The notes: generated from the sequence alone by a model not told the origin. DNA of 63,023 bases from an uncultured Lachnospiraceae bacterium (GCA_902770965.1 CACXUY010000031.1:1-63023), one strand, 5' to 3'. Positions 8,528-18,480 are shown, counted from the first letter of the stretch. Numbers and translations: made by a program.

Positions 8528-9637
8528 TCAGGTAAGCGGTACGAGCTTGCCCACCAGAAGCTGCCTCTGCGTATCATAGTCATAGGAACAGGTGTACAGC
8601 GTCACCATACGATCTTCGGTCGTCATCACCACATCGCTGTCAAAGGTAGATAACCTGTACATCCTGTCTATCCATGCGGCATACTCCTCCTTAGTGGAGA
8701 ACGTCATCGGGATGCCCTTCGCTCCGTCAACATATGCATTTGCGAAAAGCTCCACTAGATAGATGTGATCCGGCGTGTAAAGCTTAAATACCGGGTGCTT
8801 GCGGTAATACTTGTTGCCATCACCGTAATACATAAGCGTTCCGAACATCTTTCCGTTCTTCAGGTGATGTCCGTAAATTATCGTGTTTTCATCGGAAAAA
8901 CCCGGCGAATTCTGTGCATCGATAAAGAGCGTGCCGTACCTTTGCTGTTTTCCGTTGAACAGATGGTTAAGGTAATACGAATTGTCCTTCCCCTGAACTA
9001 TCGGATAGTTGATAACGGTGTCATCGCACTCCAGCCATCCGACGCAGTCCGAATTCTCCGAGCGCAGAGCTGCCCAGTCAAGCTGTCGTATCACAATCTG
9101 CTCAGGCTCTTCTTCATAGTAATCATCCTCGCCGGAATCGACCCCTTCGTCTTCCATATGCGCCTCTGTCACAATATCGGAAGCATTGCTGTTATCCTCA
9201 TTACTGTCCTCACTGCCGCTCGGTTCCGACTCGCCCGGCTCAGTCTCCATAACCGCTGCTATGCCAGCCCCATCTGCATTCCTGGTGGCCGATGGCGCAG
9301 GTCTGGTCACTTTTATCACCATCGTCTCCTGCACTTCAGCGATGGAAGCTATGTCATCGTATACATCCTCGCCCTGCTTGTCCGTGACAAGCTGGCTCAC
9401 CACTTTGTATCCGGAAAATATAGCAGAGCATAAAAACACGACGAGAAGAATGTCCAGGATTACGGTGCCCAGACCTCCCTTCTTTCTCCGATCTCCTCTC
9501 TCGCCTGTTTTCTTAGCCCCTTTCCCGCCGTCTTTTGTCATTCTTGCGCCGTCTTCGGCAATATTGCCGCTTTTAATGCCGCCATCATAAGCGGAACGAG
9601 CCGAAGCCGACTTCTCACCATACTTTTCCTTCACCAT
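8528..9637 (-). CDS. srtB: Class B sortase
   Basis: The 369-residue membrane protein has a basic, charged cytoplasmic N terminus, one membrane segment at about residues 57-77, a long acidic linker (about 110-170), then a class B sortase domain. Visible are TIIYGHHLKNGKMFGTLMYY with the catalytic His near residue 256, TLYTCSYDY with the catalytic Cys near 350, and the Arg in TQRQLLVGKLV. Sortases cleave a C-terminal sorting signal and couple the protein to the cell wall. No protein with an obvious sorting signal is nearby, so its substrate is elsewhere. The acidic linker with many E, D, S and N residues is longer than usual. Confidence 0.93.
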   Translation of the reverse strand: MVKEKYGEKSASARSAYDGGIKSGNIAEDGARMTKDGGKGAKKTGERGDRRKKGGLGTVILDILLVVFLCSAIFSGYKVVSQLVTDKQGEDVYDDIASIAEVQETMVIKVTRPAPSATRNADGAGIAAVMETEPGESEPSGSEDSNEDNSNASDIVTEAHMEDEGVDSGEDDYYEEEPEQIVIRQLDWAALRSENSDCVGWLECDDTVINYPIVQGKDNSYYLNHLFNGKQQRYGTLFIDAQNSPGFSDENTIIYGHHLKNGKMFGTLMYYGDGNKYYRKHPVFKLYTPDHIYLVELFANAYVDGAKGIPMTFSTKEEYAAWIDRMYRLSTFDSDVVMTTEDRMVTLYTCSYDYDTQRQLLVGKLVPLT

Positions 9638-9673
9638 TTATCCTGCAACTCCTATCTGAAATGTTATGGTAAT

Positions 9674-9740
9674 TATTCATCACCCCAGACTCGGGATGCT
9701 GCGCATCCCTCGTTGCAAGACGGCCAGTGGTGCTGAATAA
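9674..9740 (-). repeat. R1 repeat, short palindromic copy (c)
   Basis: Both inverted ends are present (AATTATTCATCACC and GGTGCTGAATAATT) but only the GGGATGC/GCATCCC core remains between them. It lies upstream of srtB; the rest of the spacer to 10005 shows no gene. Confidence 0.8.
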
Positions 9741-10005
9741 TTACAGATGCATAAGCCCGACAATAGCCCAATGATAGCACAAGCCTGTGACGAAATGAAG
9801 ACCAAATAGACATGTCTTCTGTTTTATGATAAAATCAAACATATTAGTGCGCAGCTGTATTCAGGACTGTCTTACGCACGAAAAACTATAAAATATAATC
9901 AAAAGGGTGATTATTCGGCGTTCTGCATGACGAAGCATCTATGAAGCTGTTTTAAAATCCTGACGTAATGAACCTCGCCGGATGATCACAAAAAGGGAGA
10001 ACAAC

Positions 10006-11232
10006 ATGAACATCATCAAAAAATGGAACTCACTAAGCCTGATCCTCCGCATAGTGATCGGCCTGGTGATCGGCGTCATCCTCGGCGTAGCTGTACCCGG
10101 CGCCACATGGATAGGCATTCTCGGCGACCTCTTCGTCGGAGCCCTCAAGGGCATCGCGCCCATTCTGGTATTTATCCTGGTTGCATCGTCTCTTGCCAAT
10201 GCGAAGGGCGGCAATCTCAGCAAGTTCCGCACTGTCATCATTCTCTACATGTTTTCAACGCTGTGTGCCGCCATCGTATCGGTGTTTGTCAGCATGCTTT
10301 TCCCTGTCAGCATTCCACTCACAGGGCTCGATGCCGTAGAAGGCTACAGCGCTCCTCAGGCTCTTTCGGAAGTCATCATGAACTTCCTCAAGAGCATCGT
10401 AGCCAACCCCGTTGATTCCATGGCAAAGGGCAACTATATTGCCATCCTTTTCTGGGCTGTAATCGTCGGTCTGGCTTTGAAGAAGGCATCGGAAGGCACT
10501 AAAAAGGTTATGTCTGATTTTGCCGATGCTTTCTCCGAGGTCGTCAGGCTAGTCATCTCATGCGCTCCCTTCGGAATCCTTGGCCTTTCCTTCAGCGCAG
10601 TATCCTCAAGCGGTCTGGATATATTCAAGACCTACGGCAGGCTTCTCGCTGTGCTTGTAGTAACCATGCTAATAGTGGCTCTGGTGGTAAATCCTATCAT
10701 TATCTTTGTCCTGCTGCGCACCAATCCTTATCCGTTGGTTCTTCGCTGCATCCGTTCAAGCGGTGTGACGGCTTTCTTCACCCGCAGCTCTGCGGCAAAT
10801 ATTCCCGTCAACATGGAGCTTTGCAAGGATCTGGGACTTGATAAGGACCTGTATTCCGTGTCCATCCCTCTCGGAAGCACCATCAACATGGATGGCGCGG
10901 CAGTTACGATCACCGTATTTTCGCTGGCAGCTGCCTATACTGTTGGAGTCCATGTCACTCTTCCTATGGCGATCTTCCTCAGCATCATCTCAACGTTCTC
11001 TGCTTGCGGCACGTCAGGAGTCGCCGGCGGCTCTCTGCTTCTCATCCCTCTCGGTTGCTCGCTTTTCGGCATCTCGAACGATATAGCCATGCAGCTCGTC
11101 GGGGTCGGCTTCATCATAAGCGTCATCCAGGATTCGCTTGAGACGATGCTTAACTCTTCAGGCGATGCTATCTTTACTGCAACCGCTGAGTATTACGAGT
11201 GGAAGAAACAGGGCAGGAAGCTGCCCTTCTGA
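10006..11232 (+). CDS. sstT: Serine/threonine:Na+ symporter
   Basis: A 408-residue member of the dicarboxylate/amino-acid:cation symporter family, close to SstT in length and motifs: SLILRIVIGLVIGVILG at the N terminus, FFTRSSAANIPVNMELCKDLG, the substrate-binding region SIPLGSTINMDGAAVTITVF and GTSGVAGGSLLLIPL. It imports serine and threonine with sodium. The ATG at 10006 follows GGGAG; an in-frame ATG at 9982 overlaps that site. It stands alone and is followed by a stem-loop with seven T residues. Confidence 0.93.
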   Translation: MNIIKKWNSLSLILRIVIGLVIGVILGVAVPGATWIGILGDLFVGALKGIAPILVFILVASSLANAKGGNLSKFRTVIILYMFSTLCAAIVSVFVSMLFPVSIPLTGLDAVEGYSAPQALSEVIMNFLKSIVANPVDSMAKGNYIAILFWAVIVGLALKKASEGTKKVMSDFADAFSEVVRLVISCAPFGILGLSFSAVSSSGLDIFKTYGRLLAVLVVTMLIVALVVNPIIIFVLLRTNPYPLVLRCIRSSGVTAFFTRSSAANIPVNMELCKDLGLDKDLYSVSIPLGSTINMDGAAVTITVFSLAAAYTVGVHVTLPMAIFLSIISTFSACGTSGVAGGSLLLIPLGCSLFGISNDIAMQLVGVGFIISVIQDSLETMLNSSGDAIFTATAEYYEWKKQGRKLPF

Positions 11233-11313
11233 GACTGCATGGTCTACATGGCAGCGCCACGCATATAATGCCCTGCGGATTGCTCCGCGCTGTGCGCTCT
11301 CGCAATCCACAAC
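11229..11313 (+). repeat. Diverged R2-like repeat
   Basis: The sequence CGCATATAATGCCCTGCGGATTG followed by TGCGCTCTCGCAATCC resembles the R2 subtype B core (TATATAAGTCTCCGCATGG, GCTTCGCACTCC) but is clearly diverged. Confidence 0.35.
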
Positions 11314-11346
11314 ATGTATTCGCATTTTTCGTCGGCTTCGCCGACC

Positions 11347-11368
11347 CATGCTCATACATGGTTTTTTT
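11347..11368 (+). terminator. Intrinsic terminator after sstT
   Basis: CCATG/CATGG stem directly followed by TTTTTTT, with a stronger GTCGGC-TTC-GCCGAC hairpin just before it at 11331-11345. Confidence 0.6.
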
Positions 11369-11460
11369 ATATGTTTTTATATTATACTTTTCTTATTCTA
11401 AAGCCTGCTCCGTATTTGCGGTTTTCATCCCCATCAGTTATCAGGCCATCGCGCGCCAAT

Positions 11461-12357
11461 CTATATTCGGCATGCGATCTCCAGCGCTTTGTGTTCATTG
11501 GTTATCTTCACATAATTCAAGTCGCCCGCGTACTCGCCGTCCTTGACCCATTTAAGCCTCTCCTCCGAGAAGAATTCTATCTGGCTTGTCTTAAAGCGAT
11601 GTACGGTGGGATTCTTCCCATGATCTTGAAAAACATTTCCTATCACATCATTCCAGCCCGCTATACCAGACGGATTAGTGACCATAAAGACCTCGAAGAG
11701 TCCATCGTCCATGACGATTTTGTCTCCGAGAAGGCCCTTTATCCCACCGATACTAATGGAATTGCCCACAAGGATTATCATGAAATCATCTGTCATCTCC
11801 CTTCCGTTGAAGCTGACGGTGAGATGATACGGCTTCAGATGCATGAAGCTCTTCACAGCTTCTATTCCGTAGGCAGGGACTCCGAGCAGCTTCTTTATTT
11901 CCTGGCGGGTCTCGTATGAAACCTCGGTAAATGCGCCGAAGCCGCAGACATAGTTGAAGAATCCGCTGTTTATCTTGCCTACGTCTATCATGTGCGTCTC
12001 TTCACCGCACGCGATGGCTGCCGCCTGGCTGTGTACAAATGGGATGCTTAGATTCCTTGCGAAGTCGTTCTGAGTGCCGGCCGGAATATAACCCAGCGGC
12101 GGGCGAAGCTCTTTCGGTATACGCATCAGACCGCTGACTGTCTCGTTCAACGTTCCGTCCCCGCCGCCGCATACTATACGCGAAAACTGCGTTCCTCGTT
12201 CGGACACTATATTTGTCGCATCGCCCGCCGATTGGGTAAGATGGACTTCCACTCTGTATCCGGACTTGATAAACACGTCAAGTATCTCGGCGATGTTATG
12301 CTTTATTCCTGATTTTCCCGCATATGGATTGCATATGAACAATAAATTCCTTGACAT
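11461..12357 (-). CDS. Diacylglycerol kinase-family lipid kinase (YegS/DgkB-like)
   Basis: A 298-residue soluble kinase with the family's N-terminal CNPYAGKSG, the nucleotide-binding GGGDGTLNE at about residues 64-72, and PLGYIPAGTQNDFARNL. It probably phosphorylates diacylglycerol or a related lipid to recycle phospholipid intermediates; exact substrate is uncertain. It is the last gene after ade on the minus strand, 40 bp downstream of it, so it may be cotranscribed. The gap of about 230 bp to sstT contains only repeats and a terminator. Confidence 0.88.
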   Translation of the reverse strand: MSRNLLFICNPYAGKSGIKHNIAEILDVFIKSGYRVEVHLTQSAGDATNIVSERGTQFSRIVCGGGDGTLNETVSGLMRIPKELRPPLGYIPAGTQNDFARNLSIPFVHSQAAAIACGEETHMIDVGKINSGFFNYVCGFGAFTEVSYETRQEIKKLLGVPAYGIEAVKSFMHLKPYHLTVSFNGREMTDDFMIILVGNSISIGGIKGLLGDKIVMDDGLFEVFMVTNPSGIAGWNDVIGNVFQDHGKNPTVHRFKTSQIEFFSEERLKWVKDGEYAGDLNYVKITNEHKALEIACRI

Positions 12358-12397
12358 ATCCTTCTCAACCCACCTTATTTCGATGAGGCTTTATGTT

Positions 12398-14128
12398 TTA
12401 CGCCTCCACATCGATAAATTTAAACGCCATGACATCGAACAATCCCATGTCTGTGAGCTTCAGTTCAGGGATTACCGGGAGTGCCATGAATGTCAGCGTC
12501 ATGACCGGTTCCACATCGCGTGAGATTCCAAGCTCCTTCCATGAAGTCTCATGGAACTTGCGAAGATGCTCGGCCACCCACTCACCGCTGCGGTCACACA
12601 TTATTCCGCCCACCGGCATGGGTATTCTGTCCAGCACCTCGCCGTCCTTGACGAGCACCATGCCGCCGCCCTGACGAATGAGTTCTTTGACAGCCGCGGC
12701 CATCTCATCATTGTTCACGCCCGCAACGATGATGTTGTGAGAGTCATGGGATATCGATACAGCGATAGCGCCGCTTTTCATGCCGTAGCCTGACAGCAAA
12801 CCTATGCCGACGTTTCCCGTCTCGTGATGCCTCTCTATGACTGCGGCCTTGACCACATCGATGTCTGTATCGAACCTGAAATCACCGTCATCAGCCAGCC
12901 TGACATCCATGACTTTTTTGGCGGTCAACACTCCGCCCGGAATGATGCCTATGGTGTTCACCCTGTCCGATGCAAGCTTCAGCTTCAGGCGATCTGCGGA
13001 GAAGTCCTTAACATGGAAGCTACCGGTGACCGATGAGAAGTCCGCCCTCTCAAAGGGCAGCAGGTACCGTCCTTTTTCCGCGGCAAGCACGCCCTGCGCG
13101 AATACCTTGTCCACTTCGAAATCCTTCAGATCTTTGAAAATGACTATATCCGCTCTGCGTCCGGGAGCAATCGCGCCCCTGTCGTACATGCGGAAGCACT
13201 CCGACGCGTTCAAAGAAGCCATACGTATGGCGCTGACGGCCGAAAGTCCTGATCTGACGCATTTTCTCAGATGCTCTTCCATATGACCGTGTGTGAAAAG
13301 AGTCTCCGCCTGACGGTCATCGGAGCAGAGAAGCACGCGCCGTTCATTCGCGGGAGTTACCCCCGCAACGAGAGTATCCAGGTCATGACAGGCAGAACCC
13401 TGGCGCACGATCACGTACATGCCTCTGGCTATGCGATCCTCCATTTCCTTGATCGTGGAGCATTCATGGTCGTCCTGAATGCCCACTGCAGAGTATGCGT
13501 TCAATTCCTTGCCCTCCAGGTTCGGGCTGTGACCATCGATGACCTTGCCGGCGTTCTTCGCCGCTATTATTTTACGAAGGCATTCTTCATCGTTGTTGAT
13601 AACTCCCACGAAATTCATGAATTCGCCGAGGCTTGCGATATTTTCCTCCTTAAGAGGTTCAGCCATATCATCCGCTCCGACTGTCGCTCCGGCATGCTCA
13701 AAAGGTGTAGCCGGAACGCACGAGGGCACGGCGAAGCGTATATCCATCGCGGTCTTATCAGCAGCACGCTGCATGTACCTCAAGCCTTCGAGTCCGCAGA
13801 CATTGACTATCTCATGAGGATCCGCGATCACTGTGGTCGTACCATGAGGCAGGGCGATACGGCCGAATTCCTCGGGAGTCAGATAGGATGACTCGATGTG
13901 TATATGAGAATCTATAAGGCCTGGAGAAGCGTACATACCCTCTCCATCGATCTCTTTTTCGCCGGAATAAGAACCCACTCCGGCTATCATGCCATTCACG
14001 ATCGCTATATCCCCATCGATGAGACCGCCGGAAAATACATCAACAACCTTGACGTTCTTGATCACAAGCTCCGCGGCTTTCCTGCCCGCGGCGACATCCA
14101 CAAGAACCTTCAACTCGTTAAGCTTCAT
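12398..14128 (-). CDS. ade: Adenine deaminase
   Basis: The 576-residue protein converts adenine to hypoxanthine and ammonia. The amidohydrolase metal site GLIDSHIHIESSYLTPEEF is near residue 79, with ALPHGTTTVIADPHEI, VPSCVPATPFE, DGHSPNLEG, DDHECST, CSDDRQAETL and the C-terminal SHDSHNIIVAGVNNDEM and GGIMCDRSGE that distinguish Ade from other amidohydrolases. Full length for the family. No purine-riboswitch core was seen upstream; instead an R1 repeat begins 42 bp before the start codon. Confidence 0.96.
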   Translation of the reverse strand: MKLNELKVLVDVAAGRKAAELVIKNVKVVDVFSGGLIDGDIAIVNGMIAGVGSYSGEKEIDGEGMYASPGLIDSHIHIESSYLTPEEFGRIALPHGTTTVIADPHEIVNVCGLEGLRYMQRAADKTAMDIRFAVPSCVPATPFEHAGATVGADDMAEPLKEENIASLGEFMNFVGVINNDEECLRKIIAAKNAGKVIDGHSPNLEGKELNAYSAVGIQDDHECSTIKEMEDRIARGMYVIVRQGSACHDLDTLVAGVTPANERRVLLCSDDRQAETLFTHGHMEEHLRKCVRSGLSAVSAIRMASLNASECFRMYDRGAIAPGRRADIVIFKDLKDFEVDKVFAQGVLAAEKGRYLLPFERADFSSVTGSFHVKDFSADRLKLKLASDRVNTIGIIPGGVLTAKKVMDVRLADDGDFRFDTDIDVVKAAVIERHHETGNVGIGLLSGYGMKSGAIAVSISHDSHNIIVAGVNNDEMAAAVKELIRQGGGMVLVKDGEVLDRIPMPVGGIMCDRSGEWVAEHLRKFHETSWKELGISRDVEPVMTLTFMALPVIPELKLTDMGLFDVMAFKFIDVEA

Positions 14129-14169
14129 AATTTAGCTCCCTTTCACCAATCCTTACCGAACATGTGATC

Positions 14170-14346
14170 ATTCAGCGCCCTAGGTCAACTGTTAAAGCGC
14201 AGGACGAAGTGCTTGCACTTAGGACACGTATTATAACAGTTGTCTCTGGACGGACAAGGCGCACAGCGCCTCTGACGCTCCACAACGAGGGATGCGCGGC
14301 GTTCCGAGTCTGGAGTGCACAGCGCCCCGAGTCTGTGGTGCTGAAT
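14170..14346 (+). repeat. R1 repeat, full but diverged copy (d)
   Basis: Ends ATTCAGCGCC and GGTGCTGAAT, with the internal CAGGACGAAGTGCTTG, ATTATAACAGTTGTC, AGGCGCACAGCGCCTC and GAGGGATGCG blocks in the same order as copy a. A small internal duplication (AGTCTGGAGTGC / AGTCTGTGGTGC) is visible at its right end. Confidence 0.8.
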
Positions 14347-14349
14347 AGT

Positions 14350-14741
14350 TGTCTAAACATTTCATTAACAGAATTCTATCACAATACAGGTAAGTACTCA
14401 AGCAGCGATCGTATCAGCGCAACATATACAGCTTTGCATGTATTTTTCATCTCACCCGCGTTTCGACTCGGCAGCTCATTAGCATCTCGCGTAACGGTTT
14501 ATCTCATCCAGCAGGTCAATGCCCTGAAGGATGCGGTCCGATTTCGTCTGTACAGTCATACAGTCGCACAGTCGCTCCGAAGCCATACTGCAAGACGACT
14601 TTCAAGCATTGTCTTGCCAAAGACAGGTTTTCCCTTCAAAGTAAGTCTGGATCCGACATCGCGTCGGTTCTGATCATGCACTTCCGTCTTTTCGATCTCA
14701 GTGCCTTTTTCATCAGTTCCGACGCGTTCCGCTTGACCTCT
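14350..14741 (-). other. Gene-free spacer with a possible decayed reading frame
   Basis: No intact gene is visible. On the minus strand a run ending near 14487 reads CMTVQTKSDRILQGIDLLDE, which looks protein-like but is preceded by stops and frame changes. It may be a relic of an unidentified gene or chance. Confidence 0.3.
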
Positions 14742-15674
14742 TTATCCCCTCTCTTCATACCTTCTCAGAATTGCGGCGATCACGGCGCCTGAGATATTAT
14801 GCCACACTGAGAATACCGCGCCGGGCACAGTCGCCATAGCCATATCAGGAAACGCTCTCATGGCGAGTGTTGTGGCCAATCCCGAATTCTGCATTCCTAT
14901 TTCAACCGCTACAGCTTTCTTTCTGGGCACTGACATCCTGAATATCACACCCGTCAGGAAGCCGAAGAGGTAACCCAAAAGATTATGGAGCACGACAACG
15001 ACAAAAATTATCATGCCTGTTGACAATATTTTCCCACTGTTGTGTGATACCACCGCCCCAACGATCAGGCAAATGGCGGCGACAGAAACCGAGGGCAGGA
15101 CATCTTTTACCTTTTCTGCCTCTTTTTCGAAGAGCTTATTTATCAGCAGCCCAAGCCCTATCGGGACAATGACTACCTGCACGATAGAGATGAACATCGC
15201 CTTGACATCGACGCTCACGGATGTCCGAAGATATAAGTATGTGAGCGATGGGGTAAGAAACGGGGCAAGCAAGGTGTTAACACTTGTCATCCCGACGGAC
15301 ATTGCCGTGTCACCTCCGGAAAGATAGGTTATGACGTTGCTTGCTGTCCCGCCTGGGCATGTCCCGACAAGAACAACCCCTACCAGGAGCTCATCGCTCA
15401 ATCCGAACAACCTCCCCAGTCCAAATGCGAGTACCGGCATAACTATGAACTGCGCCGTACACCCTATGATGATGTCCCTAGGCTTAGTGAATACCACGGC
15501 AAAGTCACTCAGCTTCATCGTGAGCCCCATGCCAAACATCACGACCATCAGGAGATAATTGATCCATCCGGTCTGTATCCACAGACATGATGCAGGTATA
15601 AAAAGTGCACAGGCCGCAACAACCACAACGATGACCGCCATGTATTTACCTATAATTCCGCTTACTTTCTTCAT
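14742..15674 (-). CDS. Bile acid:sodium symporter (BASS) family transporter
   Basis: A 310-residue membrane protein with about ten hydrophobic segments and the BASS-fold signatures GTCPGGTASNVITYLSGGD (about residue 105) and AVEIGMQNSGLA (about 265), which form the sodium and substrate sites. Despite the family name, bacterial members carry various organic anions such as pantoate or keto acids; the substrate is unknown here. It has no transporter partner gene nearby. The upstream region to 16080 is AT-rich and gene-free. Confidence 0.9.
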   Translation of the reverse strand: MKKVSGIIGKYMAVIVVVVAACALFIPASCLWIQTGWINYLLMVVMFGMGLTMKLSDFAVVFTKPRDIIIGCTAQFIVMPVLAFGLGRLFGLSDELLVGVVLVGTCPGGTASNVITYLSGGDTAMSVGMTSVNTLLAPFLTPSLTYLYLRTSVSVDVKAMFISIVQVVIVPIGLGLLINKLFEKEAEKVKDVLPSVSVAAICLIVGAVVSHNSGKILSTGMIIFVVVVLHNLLGYLFGFLTGVIFRMSVPRKKAVAVEIGMQNSGLATTLAMRAFPDMAMATVPGAVFSVWHNISGAVIAAILRRYEERG

Positions 15675-16084
15675 TTCTCGTCCCTCTGATTCCTTCTTGA
15701 ATTCATAACCACCATCTCCTGATCATCTTTCCGGTCAATACACTATCTAGTCTAAATATTATGAAGGTTCTGTCAACAGCATTTTCGCTTTTCGTCTTTT
15801 CATTTGTCATTATGTATCATCATATGTATTTTTATGTGTTGAGGATTCTTTATAACTCCGAGTTTTCTCCGTCTGAAGAGCCAAAATCAATGAAAAAACT
15901 GTGATTTTCTTCATATAAAGCCTTCAACACCCAAAAAACCAATGCGTAAAATGTTTACATTTTGTTCATTTATTCCACATATTGTGTTCATGAAGACCCT
16001 GTATAGTTTTAATTAGCCAAAGCGAGACGTGCTAAGGTTCAATCAAACTTTTTCATATTTTTCTTCCTTTCTTAACAACATAAG
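15675..16084. other. AT-rich gene-free spacer, possible small RNA locus
   Basis: No gene seen. TATAGT at 16002 preceded by an AT-rich stretch, and a strong terminator hairpin at 16085-16117, could bound a short + strand transcript, but no convincing -35 box is present. Purely a candidate. Confidence 0.25.
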
Positions 16085-16117
16085 GAAACCGGTGCTGTGG
16101 TGGGCACCGGTTTTCTT
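16085..16117 (+). terminator. Intrinsic terminator, orphan
   Basis: Stem AAACCGGTGC / GCACCGGTTT with an 8-nt loop followed by T residues on the + strand. No + strand gene precedes it, hence the small RNA suggestion above. Confidence 0.65.
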
Positions 16118-16134
16118 GATATCTATAGGTTCGG

Positions 16135-16225
16135 TTACTTTAAAAGTCCGCCCACGCGAAGCACGGAGCCATGCGGAGTCTTATATGCATGGTGTTGTCG
16201 GCTGCCCGGCATGCGAGTCTACTTT
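16135..16225 (-). repeat. R2 interspersed repeat, subtype B
   Basis: Inverted copy of the element at 59546-59641: TTACTTTAAAAGTCC, GCGAAGCACGGAGCCATGCGGAGTC, TTATATGCATGGTGTTG, GGCATGC. Confidence 0.7.
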
Positions 16226-16302
16226 CAATTCGAGTCCTGCTCGCCGCGCGGCCTGTGCCCGGCAAAGCCGGGATAATTACTGGCACGTACATGTCCATGA
16301 AC

Positions 16303-16336
16303 AAAAAGGACCGATGCGAAGCTCGCATCGGTCCTT
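16303..16336 (-). terminator. Intrinsic terminator of the rpsB-tsf operon
   Basis: Perfect stem AAGGACCGATGCGA / TCGCATCGGTCCTT; on the minus strand it is followed by TTTTTG. It lies about 50 bp after the tsf stop codon. Confidence 0.9.
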
Positions 16337-16385
16337 ACTATTACTTGTTCGTATATGACTGTTCCATCGCGTATGATTCAGATGG

Positions 16386-17312
16386 TCACTTGTTCATCTG
16401 CTTCGCGACTTCCTCAGCGAAGTTCTCTTCACGGTGCTGCATGCCCTCGCCGGTCTCGAACCTGAAATACTTCTTCAGGACGATAGCAGTGCCGTTGTCC
16501 TTGCCGACCTTCTGGAGGTACTTGGCCACTGTGAGTTCGTTGTCCTTGACATAAGGCTGCTCAAGCAGACAGAAATCCTTGAGTTCCTTGTTCAGGCGGC
16601 CGATGATCATCTTGTCGATAATGTTCTCGGGCTTGCCGGGGTTCTCATTCATGGCCTGCTGCTTCAGGATCGCCCTCTCCTTCTCGATGAAATCCTGATC
16701 AACATCCTCGCGGCCGATGTACAGAGGCTTAAGAGCTGCGATCTGCATAGCGACGTTCTTAAGAGCTTCCTTGACCTCATCGTTCACGACCTCGGTGTCA
16801 GCCTGTACAAGCACCGCGATACGTCCGCCGCCGTGAAGATACGCGACTACACAGCCGTTCTCAGCGGTAAGCTTCTCGAAACGGCGGATGGAAAGCTTCT
16901 CTCCGATAACAGAAATCTGTTCGGAAAGCTCCTGAGAAACAGTGAGCTGAGGATCAAGCTTCCAGGGCTCTTCCAGAAAAGCTTCGACGTCGGCTGCCTC
17001 GGACTCGAGGAGCTGATCAGCGACTGCCTTGACATAGTTCTGGAATTTCTCGTTCTTGGCAACAAAATCGCTCTCGCTGTTGACCTCAAGGATGACGCCC
17101 TTCTTGTCGCCATCAACGACTTCGGTAAAAGACATACCCTCGGCTGCGATGCGGGCAGCTTTCTTCTGAGCTGCCGCAAGACCCTTCTCGCGAAGGTACT
17201 CGATAGCCTTATCCATATCTCCGTCAGTAGCCTCAAGAGCCTTCTTGCAGGCCATCATGCCGGAACCTGTCATCTCTCTTAACTGCTTAACCTGTGCTGC
17301 TGTGATAGCCAT
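16386..17312 (-). CDS. tsf: Elongation factor Ts
   Basis: The 308-residue nucleotide-exchange factor for EF-Tu. The N-terminal UBA-like domain (ITAAQVKQLREMTGSGMMACKKAL) and the EF-Ts signature KKGVILEVNSESDFVAKN and VAYLHGGGRIAVLVQ are intact, with the C-terminal ECF-Ts tail. The ATG at 17312 has AGGAGG upstream; the frame extends further into rpsB but without support. It follows rpsB by 4 bp, the standard bacterial arrangement. A near-copy of its last codons (GAACAAGTAATAG) appears about 43 bp beyond the stop. Confidence 0.98.
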   Translation of the reverse strand: MAITAAQVKQLREMTGSGMMACKKALEATDGDMDKAIEYLREKGLAAAQKKAARIAAEGMSFTEVVDGDKKGVILEVNSESDFVAKNEKFQNYVKAVADQLLESEAADVEAFLEEPWKLDPQLTVSQELSEQISVIGEKLSIRRFEKLTAENGCVVAYLHGGGRIAVLVQADTEVVNDEVKEALKNVAMQIAALKPLYIGREDVDQDFIEKERAILKQQAMNENPGKPENIIDKMIIGRLNKELKDFCLLEQPYVKDNELTVAKYLQKVGKDNGTAIVLKKYFRFETGEGMQHREENFAEEVAKQMNK

Positions 17313-17316
17313 ATCT

Positions 17317-18057
17317 TTATTCCTCCTCTTGTATATCTGCTTCGGCACTCTCTGCCTCAACAGCTTCCTCTGCCTGTCCCTGCTTCGCCTCGATGACTGC
17401 GTCAGCCATCTTGGAAACGATCAGCCTGACTGCGCGGATGGCATCATCGTTGCCGGGGATGACATAGTCAAGCTCTTCAGGGTCGCAGTTGGTGTCAGCT
17501 ATGCCGATAAGAGTGATACCGAGTGCATGTGCTTCCTGCACGCAGATCCTCTCCTTCTTGGGATCGACGATGAAAATGGCGTCAGGGATCTGCTTCATAT
17601 CCTTGATTCCGCCGAGGTTCTTCTCAAGCTTATCCCACTCCTTGCGAAGAGCGGCGACTTCCTTCTTGGGAAGGACTTCAAATGTGCCGTCATCAGACAT
17701 CTTCTCGATCTCGCGCAGGCGGGCGATACGGCTCTGGATGGTCTTAAAGTTGGTAAGCATGCCGCCAAGCCATCTCTGGTTGACGTAGTACATGCCGCAG
17801 CGCTCAGCCTCCTGCTGGATAGCATCCTGAGCCTGCTTCTTCGTACCGACGAAAAGGATCGTGCCTCCGTCAGCTACGATCTGGTTGACTGCGTTGTAAG
17901 CCTCGTCAACCTTGCCTACGGACTGCTGCAGGTCGATGATATAGATGCCGTTGCGCTCCGTGTAAATGTAGGGAGCCATCTTGGGGTTCCAGCGGCGAGT
18001 CTGGTGACCGAAATGTACGCCGGCCTCGAGCAGCTGCTTCATGGAAATAACGCTCAT
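17317..18057 (-). CDS. rpsB: 30S ribosomal protein S2
   Basis: 246 residues with the S2 signatures [42 protein letters not shown] and [13 protein letters not shown]. It has an acidic C-terminal extension rich in E and A, common in Clostridia. First gene of the rpsB-tsf operon; a near-consensus promoter lies about 140 bp upstream. Confidence 0.98.
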   Translation of the reverse strand: MSVISMKQLLEAGVHFGHQTRRWNPKMAPYIYTERNGIYIIDLQQSVGKVDEAYNAVNQIVADGGTILFVGTKKQAQDAIQQEAERCGMYYVNQRWLGGMLTNFKTIQSRIARLREIEKMSDDGTFEVLPKKEVAALRKEWDKLEKNLGGIKDMKQIPDAIFIVDPKKERICVQEAHALGITLIGIADTNCDPEELDYVIPGNDDAIRAVRLIVSKMADAVIEAKQGQAEEAVEAESAEADIQEEE

Positions 18058-18197
18058 TGTTCTTCTCCTTTTTGGTTTTTTCGACGCGCCGCAAATAATA
18101 TAGACGCATCGGTGTGCTTCCCTGACCTTCTTCTCACCGGGCGACCTTTCGGCACCGGCCCGGAGATCCGACCAGGTGTTTGCTCAGAAACCTGTAT

Positions 18198-18226
18198 AGT
18201 ATAACACAGCAACCAACTGTACGCAA
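18198..18226 (-). promoter_or_regulatory. Predicted sigma-A promoter of rpsB-tsf
   Basis: On the minus strand TTGCGT (18221-18226) and TATACT (18198-18203) are separated by 17 bp. The predicted leader of about 130 nt contains a GC-rich stem region (CCGGGC / GGCCCGG at 18138-18165), compatible with an S2-type autoregulatory leader, though I cannot prove this. Confidence 0.7.
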
Positions 18227-18294
18227 GAGGTTTTATCGAATAGTCCTTAAGGCAATAAGTCCAGGCAATAGTCCTTAAGCTATCAGTCTGGTCC

Positions 18295-18430
18295 GTTACT
18301 TTAGAAGTCGGCCCCCTGCGAAGCAGGGTGGCCATATAGGGATGCATTCATACACGCATGTATGCTGCAACGACTTCTACACGTCGTGGCAGCACGTCGT
18401 GGCAGCACAGGCGTGCTAGGAATGTTTACG
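18295..18430 (+). repeat. R2 interspersed repeat, subtype A, copy 2
   Basis: Runs from TTACTTTAGAAGTCGG to GGAATGTTTAC and includes CATATAGGGATGCATTC, ACACGCATGTATGCTGC and a 13-bp internal duplication (CACGTCGTGGCAG twice). Opposite in orientation to copy 1. It sits between the rpsB promoter and the codY terminator. Confidence 0.8.
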
Positions 18431-18480
18431 TTATAAGCGCCGCTGCTCATAAAAACCAACGGGATGCAATGATGATACAG

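Noticed and set aside
14129..14350. Possible purine riboswitch ahead of ade
   Set aside because: The region is an R1 repeat; the purine aptamer junction sequences are not visible.
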